Program-made: the position numbers and the translations under genes | Part shown: positions 17,746-26,656 of the stretch, piece by piece | How positions within the stretch are numbered: position 1 is the first letter of the stretch | Layout of the letters: the number at the start of each line of letters is the position of its first letter | Assembly (NCBI GenBank): GCA_005885515.1 | Contig: VAWK01000016.1 | Coordinates: 55,963-119,962, forward strand | Length of the DNA: 64,000 nt | DNA from: Actinomycetota bacterium | Lineage (GTDB): Bacteria; Actinomycetota; Thermoleophilia; Solirubrobacterales; Solirubrobacteraceae | Reading direction: 5' to 3' | The notes under the pieces: model-generated | What the model was told of the DNA's origin: nothing | The model's database searches: none | The model's input: the letters and a program-made list of their open reading frames with translations, nothing else

Positions 17746-18393
17746 ATGGCTTTCGACAGCTATCACGAGGCCATCTGGGAAAGCGTGCCCGAGGGGCTCG
17801 ATCCCCCGCACGCCGAGCTGCGGGAAAGGTTTTTGCTGGAGCAGGTGCGCGTGCTGGCCCGCGAGCGCGGCGAGCCGCCGCGCGTGCTGGACCTCGGCTG
17901 CGGCGAGGGTCACTTCGCCGCGCAGCTGGCGCGCGCCGGTGCAGTCGCCGTGGGCGCCGATGTCTCGCGGGAGGCGCTGCGGCGGGCGCGCGCGCGCCAC
18001 CCCGAGCTCGACCTGCAGGTCATCCCCCTATGCGGCCCGTGGCCGCTTGCGGACGCGCGCTTTGACCTCGTGTGGGCGGGCGAGACGATCGAGCACGTCG
18101 TCGACACCGCAGCGTGGCTGTCGGAGGTGCGCCGCGTGCTGCGCCCGGGCGGCAGCCTGCTCCTGAGCACGCCGGCGCACGGGCGCGTCGCGATGCTCGC
18201 GCTCGCACTCTCGCCGCGGCGCTTCGCGGAGCACTTCGATCCGCGCTCCGATCACCTGCGCTTCTACTCCGCCCGCACGTTGAGGCGCCTGCTCGAGGAC
18301 TTCGACTTCGAGCACATCGATGTGCGCGGGGCCGCAGGCGTGCCCGGTGCGCGCTCGCTGCTGCTCGCGTGCGCTCGGCGCGCGCGTCTCTGA
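17746..18393 (+). CDS. Class I SAM-dependent methyltransferase
   Basis: 215 residues. SAM-binding motif I VLDLGCGEGHFAAQLA (near residue 45), acidic motif II VGADVS, motif IV FDLVWAGETIEHVVD and motif VI VLRPGGSLLLSTPAHG, followed by DHLRFYSARTLRRLLEDFDF, typical of the Methyltransf_11 group attached to glycan clusters. It is cytoplasmic and its substrate is probably a sugar or lipid-linked glycan. Starts at ATG 17746 with a short upstream purine stretch. Confidence 0.88.
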   Translation: MAFDSYHEAIWESVPEGLDPPHAELRERFLLEQVRVLARERGEPPRVLDLGCGEGHFAAQLARAGAVAVGADVSREALRRARARHPELDLQVIPLCGPWPLADARFDLVWAGETIEHVVDTAAWLSEVRRVLRPGGSLLLSTPAHGRVAMLALALSPRRFAEHFDPRSDHLRFYSARTLRRLLEDFDFEHIDVRGAAGVPGARSLLLACARRARL

Positions 18394-18402
18394 GTGGTCC
18401 GC

Positions 18403-20787
18403 TCAGCCGCCGCCCGCCGCGGCGGCGGGCATGCTCGCCCGCAGCGCTTCGACGTAGTCGTTCTGGGCCGTGATCGCTTCCCGATTGCCGCTCGCGATAG
18501 CCTCCGGCGCGATCAGCTCGGGGTTGAGGTAGATGGCCGCGCCGATCTCGTGGAGTGCCGCCTGGGCTCCGGCCGCGCCCAAGCTCCCCGCACGCGCCTG
18601 GGCGAGGTCGAACTCTCCCAGCGTCAGCCACGTCTGCGGGTTGGACGGCTGCAGGCGCACGGCCCGCTGCAGCGTGGCGCGCGCGATCGCCGGGCGCCCG
18701 CCCGCCCGTTGCACGGTCGCGAGCGTGAACAGCGCCTGCGCCGAGACCGGGTCGCGGGCCACGGCGGCGCGCGCGGCCACTTCGGCATCGCTCGCATCGC
18801 GCGCGAGCAGCGCCAGGGCGCGCTGTGAGGCATCCGCCGAGCGCTGAGGCTGCCACTGCGCCCAGCCGGCGAGCAGCGCGGCGATCATGGCCGCACACGC
18901 GACAGCGGCTGACCGCCAGCTCGGGCTCACCTGGCCCAGCCCCGGCAGGGTCATGCGCAACGGCGCACGAGAGGCGCCCGCCTCCGCCGACGCGCGCCCA
19001 TCCCGGCCGCCCAGGCGGGGCGTAGCCTCGCGCGTACGCGTTCGGCGGCCGCGCGGCGCCTCTGCGGCTGGCTCATATCCGTCCCGCCCTGCCTCGGTTA
19101 GCTCTCCACGGCCCGCCAGCCAGCCGGCGCACAGCAGCGCCACGCAGGCGTCTCCGGGCACGTACCAGGTCCAGTCCACGAGCGAATGGATGCCGAACAC
19201 GACCACGAGCGCAAGCATCGTCAGCAGGCCGATGCGCTCGTGCGTGTACGGCAGCGGCGCGCGGCGCCAGCCGGGCCGGGCGCCGGCGCGCCACGACGCG
19301 GGCGTCGGCCACGCGCTCCAGCGCCGGTTGAATGGATGCGTGCTGCGCCCGCTGGCGGCCATCCAGCACAACAGCAGCGCGAGCGTCAGCGCCAGCCCCA
19401 CGAGGCCGAGGTCGGCTAGCGTCTGCACGACGTAACCGTGGGCGTGCCTCACTTCCAGCGTCTCGGTGCGATAGCGCAGCCGCGCCGTGGCGTACCCTTC
19501 CGCTCCGCTGCCCAGCGCCGGGTGCGCCTGGAACACCTTCAGCGCCTCGTTCCAGTAGCGCGCGCGCACGCTGGCGATCGCGGTCAGACGGCCGGGCGTG
19601 TTCGGCGGCACCGGCGCGTGTGGGTCGGTGAGCGAGTTGAACGCGTGGCTCACGCTCCCGCCCAGGCCGCGGTGGCTGGCCGCCACGGCTCCCACGAGGC
19701 CGAGCAGCGCGAGCGCGAGCACGCTCAGCAGGATCGCTCCGGCGCGCCTGCGGATTGCGGGCGGGTGCGGCCGGCGCCCGCCGAAGAAGCCGATCGCCAG
19801 CCCCGCGATCGTCAGCAGGAGCAGCATCGCGGCCACCAGCGCGCCGAGCTGGTGACCCGCGGACGTCCTGATGTCGAGGGCGACGTTGTCGCTGGCGAGC
19901 GCATGACGGGTGAAGGCGAACGCCACAACCCCGGCGGCGCCCGCGGCGCCGCTGAGCAGCACCGCCGCGCCGCGCAGGCGCAGCGGCACCAGGCAGAACC
20001 ACAGCACCAGGCCGACGACCAGCGCCGCCAGCGCCCCGCGCGAATAGGCCAGCATCAGGGTGAGCAGCGTCAGCCCCATCGCCGGGTATGCCAGCGCGCT
20101 CAGCAGCGCATGTCCTGCGCGGCGCGAGCCGAGCCACAGGCAGCCGATCGCTCCCATGGCCGCGGTCAGGCCGATGGCGTTCCAGTAGCTGTACGGCGCG
20201 CGCAGGCGCGCGTACACGTCGTGCGCGTCGAGCTGATCGGGGAACACCTTGGTCAGCACCGCCCAGCCGCACACGATCGCCGCCGCCAGGATCACGCCGC
20301 CGAGCACCGCCGGCCAGCGCGCGGGAGCCGCACGCGCCAGCGCGATCGCGGCCCCGAACACGGCGCCGAAGGCAAACATGCGTCCGGCGTCCTGCCAGCT
20401 GTTGTCGGGCTGCACCGACCACACGATCGACGCCGCGGTGAGCCCGCACAGGGCGATCAGCAGGCCGAGCGACCACGCTCCGTGCGCCGGCGTGGCGGCA
20501 GGGGTGAGCAGGACCGCGACGCCGGCCACGACGGCCGAGCCGATCGTAAGCGCGATCTCGACCGTCGTAAGATGCGCGAGGTTGAGTCCGCCCTTGGCCA
20601 GGAATGCCACCCAGCACAGGACCGCCGCGATCAGCAGCGCGGGCAGCCATGCGGCCAACCGCCTGGTCGCACGGCGGCGGTCAGCTCGCGCGGGCCCGCC
20701 GACCGCCGGGCCCGTCGCCGGGAGGGGCGAAGGCGGCCAGGCGCGCGGGCCGGTGACCCGCTCAGCCTGAGCGGTGGGCGCGGACAC
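18403..20787 (-). CDS. O-antigen ligase-like membrane protein with C-terminal TPR region (first of three)
   Basis: 794 residues. Ten or more transmembrane segments fill residues about 45-500, with the large extracytoplasmic loop LKVFQAHPALGSGAEGYATARLRYR typical of the Wzy_C/O-antigen-ligase domain; the arginine and histidine in this loop are the usual functional residues. After a long basic cytoplasmic linker and one more membrane segment, the C-terminus has TPR-like helices (ALFTLATVQRAGGRPAIARATLQRAVRLQPSNPQTWLTLG). GTG 20787 lies 26 bases inside the upstream gene. It joins or polymerises glycan chains on the outer face of the membrane. Confidence 0.85.
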   Translation of the reverse strand: MSAPTAQAERVTGPRAWPPSPLPATGPAVGGPARADRRRATRRLAAWLPALLIAAVLCWVAFLAKGGLNLAHLTTVEIALTIGSAVVAGVAVLLTPAATPAHGAWSLGLLIALCGLTAASIVWSVQPDNSWQDAGRMFAFGAVFGAAIALARAAPARWPAVLGGVILAAAIVCGWAVLTKVFPDQLDAHDVYARLRAPYSYWNAIGLTAAMGAIGCLWLGSRRAGHALLSALAYPAMGLTLLTLMLAYSRGALAALVVGLVLWFCLVPLRLRGAAVLLSGAAGAAGVVAFAFTRHALASDNVALDIRTSAGHQLGALVAAMLLLLTIAGLAIGFFGGRRPHPPAIRRRAGAILLSVLALALLGLVGAVAASHRGLGGSVSHAFNSLTDPHAPVPPNTPGRLTAIASVRARYWNEALKVFQAHPALGSGAEGYATARLRYRTETLEVRHAHGYVVQTLADLGLVGLALTLALLLCWMAASGRSTHPFNRRWSAWPTPASWRAGARPGWRRAPLPYTHERIGLLTMLALVVVFGIHSLVDWTWYVPGDACVALLCAGWLAGRGELTEAGRDGYEPAAEAPRGRRTRTREATPRLGGRDGRASAEAGASRAPLRMTLPGLGQVSPSWRSAAVACAAMIAALLAGWAQWQPQRSADASQRALALLARDASDAEVAARAAVARDPVSAQALFTLATVQRAGGRPAIARATLQRAVRLQPSNPQTWLTLGEFDLAQARAGSLGAAGAQAALHEIGAAIYLNPELIAPEAIASGNREAITAQNDYVEALRASMPAAAAGGG

Positions 20788-21334
20788 CGTTTCTGATCGA
20801 GCGCCCAGCGAGCAGCAGCGCGCACGCGAGCATGAACGCCAGGATCGCCAGCACGGGCGACGGGAGCGAGCTGAGCGCCGAGGCGACGCTGGCGTGCACG
20901 ACGCCGGGGCTGATCAGCCGCCCGCCGACGCGCAGCGGCGCCGCGCCGGTCTTGGGGATCCCCCGCAGCGCGGCGCGCTCGGACGGCGTGAGCGGTAGGG
21001 CTCTCGCGCCTTCGCCACCGGCCCCGCCCGACCCGCCTCCGCCCGCCGCCGCCAGCTGGGCACGGCGGATGAGGTTGGCGCAGTCCGAGTACTCTTCGAC
21101 TTCGGCCGGCAGCTCCTGTAGCGCGCGGCGGTAGTCCTGCTGGGAAAAACCACCCAGCGACTGCCCGTGCGTGCAGCGTTCGATGATCGTCGCACCCACG
21201 TCTGCACGCGCTGGGAGAACGATCGACAGGAACACCAGCAGCATGACCGGCAACGCCAAACGGCGCGCCAAACGGCCGGTCAGCGCCGGCCGATCCTCGA
21301 TCGGTCGTCGGCTCTGAAGGACGGCGAATGTCAT
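20762..21334 (-). CDS. Small secreted, C-terminally membrane-anchored protein
   Basis: 190 residues from ATG 21334. N-terminal signal sequence with hydrophobic core LALPVMLLVFLSIVLPARA, mature part beginning DVGATIIERCTHGQSLGGFSQ, then YRRALQELPAEVEEYSDCANLIRRAQLAA, a Gly-rich linker, and a C-terminal membrane helix VLAILAFMLACALLLAG ending in basic residues. The two cysteines in the mature part could form a disulfide. The architecture (export signal, small domain, Gly linker, C-terminal anchor) suggests a surface protein. No enzyme motif. It overlaps the O-antigen ligase start by 26 bases. Confidence 0.8.
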   Translation of the reverse strand: MTFAVLQSRRPIEDRPALTGRLARRLALPVMLLVFLSIVLPARADVGATIIERCTHGQSLGGFSQQDYRRALQELPAEVEEYSDCANLIRRAQLAAAGGGGSGGAGGEGARALPLTPSERAALRGIPKTGAAPLRVGGRLISPGVVHASVASALSSLPSPVLAILAFMLACALLLAGRSIRNGVRAHRSG

Positions 21335-21351
21335 CAATCGGGCCCCCAACG

Positions 21352-22464
21352 CTACCAGCGCTCGCGGGCGATGCCGACGGTAAGGAAGGCTTGCGAGAAG
21401 CCCTCGGCCCACGTCTCATGGCTGAACGCCCGTACGTCCTCGGCCCCCGCGCGGCCCAGGCGGGTGCGCAACGCAGCGTCCCCAGCGAGGCGCCGCAGCG
21501 CGTTCGCGAGCGCCTCGTGGTCGCCGGCGGGCACGACCAGGCCGTTGACCCCGTCACGCACCAGGCCGCCGGCGGCGGCGCCGACGGCGTCGCTCGCGAT
21601 CACGGGAAGTCCGCGGTTCATCGCCTCGTTGACCACCAGGCCCCAGGGCTCGCGAAAGGTGCGCGTGGCGATCGACGGCAGCACCAGCACATCGCAGGCC
21701 GCGTACATCGAGCGGAGCTCGAGCGCGCCCATGCGTTGCAGACAGACCACGCCCTCTGCTCGCCGGCGCAGGCCGCCGGCGCGGGCTCGTACGGCCAGCG
21801 GCAGCTCCGCCCCGACGCCGACCAGCATGAGCGCCGCTCGCTGCGCAAGCGCGGCTCCCGCCCACGCGCGCAACAGCACCGCCAGCCCCTTCTCGCGATC
21901 CGGCCTGCCGACGAACAGGAACCTCGTCACGGCGCGCGGTGGCCAGCCCGCCGCATCGCGAGGCGCGGGCGCGGGAGCGGGAGCGCTCCAGAAGGCGTTG
22001 TCCACGGATTGCGGCGCCACGTGCACGTTGCGCGCTCCGCGCGCGCGCACGTAGGCGCTGACGTGCGGCCCGTAGGTGACAACCGCGTCGGCCGCGCGAT
22101 ACAAGCGTCGCAGGGGCAGATAGGTGACGGCATGGGCGGCCCTGCGCGGGTGCGCCCAAAGCGACGCCCACAGGATCACGGGCACGCGCGCGCGACGCGC
22201 TCCCGCCCAGCTGGCTAGGGGTGCCAGCCGGCCGCCCGTGGGGCACACCACGGCGCGATAGTCCCCGCTCGCAGCGAGCGGCGCGAGCTCGTGCGGGCGC
22301 AGATGGCGGTGGGGGAGCGGGAGCTCCCCCGCGTAGGCCTCGCCGGCGTGCTTTGAGCTGCCGCCGAACAGCGCGAGCTCGATGCCCTCGCGCGCGTGCA
22401 GGCATGCGAATGCCCCCACGCGGTACGCGGGCGCGTGCCCGGTGACGAACAGCACCGGCTTCAC
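21352..22464 (-). CDS. Glycosyltransferase, GT4 family
   Basis: 370 residues from GTG 22464, whose start overlaps the stop of the upstream glycosyltransferase (GTGA). N-terminal GT-B domain VKPVLFVTGHAPAYRVGAFACL; donor domain with FLFVGRPDREKGLAVLLRAW, VCLQRMGALELRSMYAACDVLVLPS and TFREPWGLVVNEAMNRGLPVIASDAVG, where the two glutamates of the E-x7-E motif bind the donor. Cytoplasmic, peripheral to the membrane. Part of a three-gene translationally coupled set of transferases (21352-25420). Confidence 0.88.
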   Translation of the reverse strand: MKPVLFVTGHAPAYRVGAFACLHAREGIELALFGGSSKHAGEAYAGELPLPHRHLRPHELAPLAASGDYRAVVCPTGGRLAPLASWAGARRARVPVILWASLWAHPRRAAHAVTYLPLRRLYRAADAVVTYGPHVSAYVRARGARNVHVAPQSVDNAFWSAPAPAPAPRDAAGWPPRAVTRFLFVGRPDREKGLAVLLRAWAGAALAQRAALMLVGVGAELPLAVRARAGGLRRRAEGVVCLQRMGALELRSMYAACDVLVLPSIATRTFREPWGLVVNEAMNRGLPVIASDAVGAAAGGLVRDGVNGLVVPAGDHEALANALRRLAGDAALRTRLGRAGAEDVRAFSHETWAEGFSQAFLTVGIARERW

Positions 22465-23672
22465 CGTTCGTAGGCGGCGAGCGTCTGGCGCCCGCAGCGC
22501 TCCCATGTGAAGTTGGCGGCGACGGTCTCGCGCGCTCGCTGCCCCGCCTCGCGCAGACGGTGGGGGTCGGACAGCAGCTCGTCGATGCGCTGGCTGAGGC
22601 GCTCGATGTCGCCTGGAGGGACCAGCACCATCCCGTCGCCCGCGGCTGCGATCTCCTCCGGTCCGGGCTCGCCACGGCACCCGATCGCAGGTACGCCGCC
22701 GGCCATCGCCTCCACGTAGCCCGCGCCGAACGCCTCCTCGGTGGACGGCATCACGAACAGCGTCGCTCGTCGAGCCTGCGCGATCGCATCCGGCGGTTCC
22801 AGCTGGCCGAGGAACTGCACGCGCGCGGCCACGCCCAGCTGCACCGCGAGCCCCTCCAGCGCGATGCGCTCGGGGCCATCGCCGACGATCGCGTAGCGGA
22901 GCGTGGAGTGGCGCTGGCTCAGCACCGCCAGCGCTCGCAGCACGTCCCCGTGCCGCTTGCGGGGGATCAGGTGTGCAACCGTCACCAGCGTCGGCGGAGC
23001 CTCTCGCCGCTGCGCCGGCGCGGCGGCGGGAACGTCGCTGCCGAGGCGGGGAACGTCGCTGCCGAGGTGCACGACCAGCGTCTCGCCGGCGCCGTGGGCG
23101 CGCGAGAGCTCGGCGATGCCCTGGCTGTTGGCGAGCACCAGCCGGGCTGCGCCCAGGCCGCGCGCGACGGCGGCGGCGCCGGTTCTGAACCGGCTGACGG
23201 TGTAGAGCACGTCGCCGCCGTGCACCGAGACGACCAGCGGCACGCGCAGATGCGGCAGCGCCGCGAGCGCCCGGCGAACAGCGTCGCCCGCGGGCACGGC
23301 GTTGTGCGCGTGCACGAGGTCGAACGCAAAGCTCCGGTGCAGCCGCTGCAGGGCGACCCCGAGCGCGGGCGCGGCCCACGCGCCCCACGCCGGATAGGAG
23401 CGGCGTCGAGCCGGTGACAGGTAGGGCAGGTAGCTGACCTCCAGTCCATCGCGCAGCTGCCGTCGCGGCTCGCGCAGACGCTCCGCCAGCGCCGCGAGTG
23501 CTCCCGCGGGACCGGTGCCCAGGGCCGACCGGGGCGGGACGACGCGATGCAGCACGAGCACCCGGACATCCGCACCCGCGTCGCGCGCGGCGAGGGCCTG
23601 GCGGTGCGTCCAGATCCCGAGCACCGGATCGCGGCGGCTGGGATAGAACTCGGCGACGACGGCGACCTTCAC
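22461..23672 (-). CDS. Glycosyltransferase, GT4 family
   Basis: 403 residues from GTG 23672 (VKVAVVAEFYPSRRDPVLGIW). Acceptor domain contains DLVHAHNAVPAGDAV and PLVVSVHGGDVLYTV; donor domain contains PTLVTVAHLIPRKRHGDVLRAL, YAIVGDGPERIALEGLA and STEEAFGAGYVEAMAGGVPAIGCRGEPGP with the E-x7-E motif. An internal 21-bp tandem duplication gives LGSDVPR-LGSDVPA near residue 210, in a surface loop between domains. The start and the stop overlap its neighbours by four bases each, so it is co-translated with them. Confidence 0.88.
   Translation of the reverse strand: MKVAVVAEFYPSRRDPVLGIWTHRQALAARDAGADVRVLVLHRVVPPRSALGTGPAGALAALAERLREPRRQLRDGLEVSYLPYLSPARRRSYPAWGAWAAPALGVALQRLHRSFAFDLVHAHNAVPAGDAVRRALAALPHLRVPLVVSVHGGDVLYTVSRFRTGAAAVARGLGAARLVLANSQGIAELSRAHGAGETLVVHLGSDVPRLGSDVPAAAPAQRREAPPTLVTVAHLIPRKRHGDVLRALAVLSQRHSTLRYAIVGDGPERIALEGLAVQLGVAARVQFLGQLEPPDAIAQARRATLFVMPSTEEAFGAGYVEAMAGGVPAIGCRGEPGPEEIAAAGDGMVLVPPGDIERLSQRIDELLSDPHRLREAGQRARETVAANFTWERCGRQTLAAYER
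23030..23075. repeat. 21-bp tandem duplication inside a glycosyltransferase gene
   Basis: On the coding (minus) strand the unit CTCGGCAGCGACGTTCCC occurs twice in a row with a 21-base period, the two copies differing only in the last three bases. It duplicates seven residues (LGSDVPR) in frame. Recent slippage is the likely cause. Confidence 0.7.
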
Positions 23673-25420
23673 CAGCGGCGATGGGTCACGAGCGTGCGGT
23701 GCGCCTCCGCGGCCCTGAGGTACGGCCGCTCGGCGAGAAACTGGCGCGCCTCCGCGATCGCCTGCTGGCGCGAATAGCGCTCGGCAGCCGGCGCGGCGCG
23801 ATGGCGGATGGTCACCGCGTCGATCACGCCGCAACGCCAGCCCTGCGAGCGAGCCAGCGCGGCCCAGTGCATGTCGAGGCCCCAGCCCATGCGCAGGGGC
23901 GGAAAGGGCAGCAGTGTGGAGAAGGTCGCAGCTGCGAACAACGTCACCGGTCCGATCTCCACGAACGCGGTCTCACGCACCACGCTGCGCGGGCGTCGCC
24001 GCGTCTGCAGCCAGGCCGCGTGCGAGTTCAGGCGGTGGGCGGGCTGGGCGAGCTGCAGCTCGAAGCGCTCGCACAGGAACAGCAGGCGGTCGAGAAAGCC
24101 GCGAGGCAGCGCCACGTCGTCATCGACGACGAGCAGCCAGTCTTGACCCTCGGCCGGGTGGTCGGCGAGCAGCCGGTTGAGGTTCTCGAACTTGCCCATG
24201 CCAGCGGGCTCGCACGTGTGCAGCTCCACCCGGTGGCGGGAGCGCAGCAGCTCCGCGTGTGCTCGTGCGGCCAGCGCGCGGCGCTCCGCTCGCTCGATCC
24301 CGAGCACCAGCACGCGTCGCCGTGGCGGAAACTGTCGAGCGCAGCGAGCCAGGCGCAGGCGCCTGCCGCTGGTGATCTCCCAACCTGCGCGGGTCGCGTC
24401 GCGGACGCCCCGCCGCCACGAGTCGAAGCCGCCGACCGTGCCGCTGGCGCCGGAGAGGAAGTCATCCAGCTGCTCGCGCGCGCCGACGTCGCCTGGCGCC
24501 GGGTCGGCGCCCGGGCTCGAGCCGTCCGTCCGAGCAGCAGGCGCCTGCGACGAGAAGCCGGGCGGGCGAGCGGGCAGCGCTTCACGCATCGCCTCGCGCA
24601 GACGCCCGGCGCTGTGGGCGACCTGTGCCACGCCGGCCGGGCAGCGGCGCCGAGCCACGTGGCCCACGCAGCCCAGGAGCGTTAGCAGCTCCCCGCCAAG
24701 TGAAGGCGGGGAGCCGCGGTGGGCATCGAAGCGCCGCGCGCCGCGCCCGCGCGCGTGGGCGCCGCGCGCGAGCGAGCGCAGACGGGCGTCGGGCCCAGCG
24801 CGGCGGTGATCGACGCTCGCTGCGGCGACGTAGCGCACGGACGCCCCGCCCGCGCGCCGGTGACGCTCCTGCCACTCCTGCTCGTCGCCGCCGTGCTCCA
24901 GGGAGACATCGAACGGCCCCACGCGCACGAGCGCGCTGCGGCGGATGGCCATGTTCGCCCCCCACGCGTAACGGGCGTCCGCGTCCTGCGCTCCGAGGTC
25001 CAGCGCGGTGATCGGCGGACCCTCCCGCCCGCAGCTGCGCGGCGCGCGGCCTTCCAGGCGGGGCCTGATGGGCCCGGCGAAGACATCCGCGCGCGGGTAG
25101 GCGCCGGCGGCGCGCAGCAACGCCTGCAGCCAGCCCGGCGCGGCGCGGACGTCGTCGTCCACGAACACGACCAGCTCGCCCGCGGAGCGCTCCACGCCGG
25201 TGTTGCGGGCGACATTCAAACCCAGCGGCTGGGGATGGGGCTCGTAGCGCGCGTCAAAGCTGGCGGCGAGCGCGCGGGCCTCGGGGGTGGGGCCGGCGTC
25301 ATCGATGACCAGCACCTCCGCGCCGGCGGCGGCGGCCTGGGGGGCGATCGAGGCGAGCGCCACCTTCAGGTAGCAAGGACGCCCGCGCGTGGGAATCACG
25401 ATTGAGGCCGTCGGTGCCAT
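23669..25420 (-). CDS. Two-domain glycosyltransferase (GT2 plus second GT-A-like domain)
   Basis: 583 residues. Residues 1-230 form a classical GT2 domain: ASIVIPTRGRPCYLKVALAS, LVIDDAG, GLNVARNTGVERSAGELVVFVDDDV (the DxD-type metal site) and the acceptor-binding EHGGDEQEWQERHRR. A disordered Pro/Ala/Gly linker follows. Residues about 330-583 form a second GT-A-like domain with LVLGIERAERRALAARAHAE, GKFENLNRLLADHPAEGQDW, LLVVDDDVALPRGFLDRLL, a second acidic cluster, and MGWGLDMHWAALA. Two transferase activities in one polypeptide would add two sugars in sequence. It is first in the coupled set and divergent from the next GT4 gene. Confidence 0.82.
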   Translation of the reverse strand: MAPTASIVIPTRGRPCYLKVALASIAPQAAAAGAEVLVIDDAGPTPEARALAASFDARYEPHPQPLGLNVARNTGVERSAGELVVFVDDDVRAAPGWLQALLRAAGAYPRADVFAGPIRPRLEGRAPRSCGREGPPITALDLGAQDADARYAWGANMAIRRSALVRVGPFDVSLEHGGDEQEWQERHRRAGGASVRYVAAASVDHRRAGPDARLRSLARGAHARGRGARRFDAHRGSPPSLGGELLTLLGCVGHVARRRCPAGVAQVAHSAGRLREAMREALPARPPGFSSQAPAARTDGSSPGADPAPGDVGAREQLDDFLSGASGTVGGFDSWRRGVRDATRAGWEITSGRRLRLARCARQFPPRRRVLVLGIERAERRALAARAHAELLRSRHRVELHTCEPAGMGKFENLNRLLADHPAEGQDWLLVVDDDVALPRGFLDRLLFLCERFELQLAQPAHRLNSHAAWLQTRRRPRSVVRETAFVEIGPVTLFAAATFSTLLPFPPLRMGWGLDMHWAALARSQGWRCGVIDAVTIRHRAAPAAERYSRQQAIAEARQFLAERPYLRAAEAHRTLVTHRRW

Positions 25421-25489
25421 CGCCGGGACAGTCTAGGTTTGCAGCACCGGCCGCCGTGCAGGCGGCGGCACTAGGCTGGCCGCCAGAGC

Positions 25490-26647
25490 ATGGTCCTGTT
25501 CCTGCACAACCGCTATCGCACGACCGGCGGCGAGGAGCGCGTGGTGGACGACCTGATGTGGCTGGTGCGCGAGCAGCTCGGCGAGCCGGCGGAGCTGCTG
25601 ACCCGGGACTCCAGCGCCCTGTCGCGCGGCGCGGCGGCGGCGGCGCTGCTGCGCGGTGGAGCGCACCCGGCCGACGTCAGCCGCGCCGTGCGTCTCGCCG
25701 GTGCGCGCGTCGTGCACGCCCACAACCTGCAGCCGGCCTTCGGCTGGCGGGCGCTGGCGGCGGCGAGAGCGGCGGGCGCGCGGGTCGTGCTGCACCTGCA
25801 CCAGTACCGGCTGGTGTGCGCGATCGGCGTGTGCTACACGCGGGGTGCGGACTGCACCCGCTGTCACGGACGGCGCACGCTGCCGGGGGTTCGCCTGAAT
25901 TGCCGCGGTAGCGCGGGCGAGGCCCTCGCTTACGGCGCCGCCCTGGCGTTGTGGCAGCGTCGCGTGGTGGCGCAGGCCCACGCCGTGATCGTGCCGAGCG
26001 CGTTCGCGCGCGAGCGGCTGCGCGAGCTCGGCGCTCCCCTGCGGTGGGAGCGCGTGCACGTGCTCCCACCGCCTCTGCCCGCGCTCTCCGGAGGGCCCGG
26101 GCAGCGAGCGCGCGGCGAGCGGTCGCGCGAAGCCGGCGCAGGCCGCTATGCGCTCGTCGTGTCGCGCCTGGCGCCCGAGAAGGGCATCGACGTTGCGATC
26201 GAGGCCTGCCGCCGGATCGGCTTGCCCCTGGTCGTGGCGGGGGAGGGACCCGAGCGCCAGGCGCTGCGCGCGCGGGCTGGCGCGGCCGACGTGCGCATCG
26301 CCGGGCGCGTGGGGGAGCAAGAGCTGGCGCGGCTGCGCGCCGGAGCGGCCATCGCCGTGGTGCCGTCGCGCTCGGCTGAGACGTTCGGGCTGGCGGCCGC
26401 CGAGGCGATGGCGGCCGGCGTGCCCGTGGCCGCGAGCAGGGTGGGCGCTCTGCCAGAGCTGGTGGAGGAGGAGGCGCTCGCCCCCGCCGGCGACGCGGCG
26501 GCGCTGGCGCGGGCGATCACGCGCCAGCTGTCTGACCCGCGGGCGGGCGAGCGCGGACGCGAGCGCGTGCAGGCGATGTGCGCGCCCGCGGTGGTCGCGT
26601 CCGGGCTCGCGAGCGTCTATCGGTGCGGCGACGAGCGTGGCCCGTAA
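25490..26647 (+). CDS. Glycosyltransferase, GT4 family, with cysteine cluster
   Basis: 385 residues starting MVLFLHNRYRTTGGEERVV. The acceptor domain has VVHAHNLQPAFGW and, near residue 105, a four-cysteine cluster (CAIGVC, CTRC and a later C) seen in one GT4 subgroup and possibly binding zinc. The donor domain has YALVVSRLAPEKGIDVAIEA, LVVAGEGPERQALRA and SRSAETFGLAAAEAMAAGVPVAASRVGALPE with the E-x7-E motif. Ten bases separate it from the following epimerase/dehydratase gene, so the two are co-transcribed. Confidence 0.86.
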   Translation: MVLFLHNRYRTTGGEERVVDDLMWLVREQLGEPAELLTRDSSALSRGAAAAALLRGGAHPADVSRAVRLAGARVVHAHNLQPAFGWRALAAARAAGARVVLHLHQYRLVCAIGVCYTRGADCTRCHGRRTLPGVRLNCRGSAGEALAYGAALALWQRRVVAQAHAVIVPSAFARERLRELGAPLRWERVHVLPPPLPALSGGPGQRARGERSREAGAGRYALVVSRLAPEKGIDVAIEACRRIGLPLVVAGEGPERQALRARAGAADVRIAGRVGEQELARLRAGAAIAVVPSRSAETFGLAAAEAMAAGVPVAASRVGALPELVEEEALAPAGDAAALARAITRQLSDPRAGERGRERVQAMCAPAVVASGLASVYRCGDERGP

Positions 26648-26656
26648 GCTGCGCTC

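Noticed and set aside
21352-23388. 678-residue minus-strand frame fusing unrelated Arg/Ala sequence to a glycosyltransferase
   Set aside because: The first 300 residues are an alternative frame of the upstream GT4 gene; the real start is GTG 22464.
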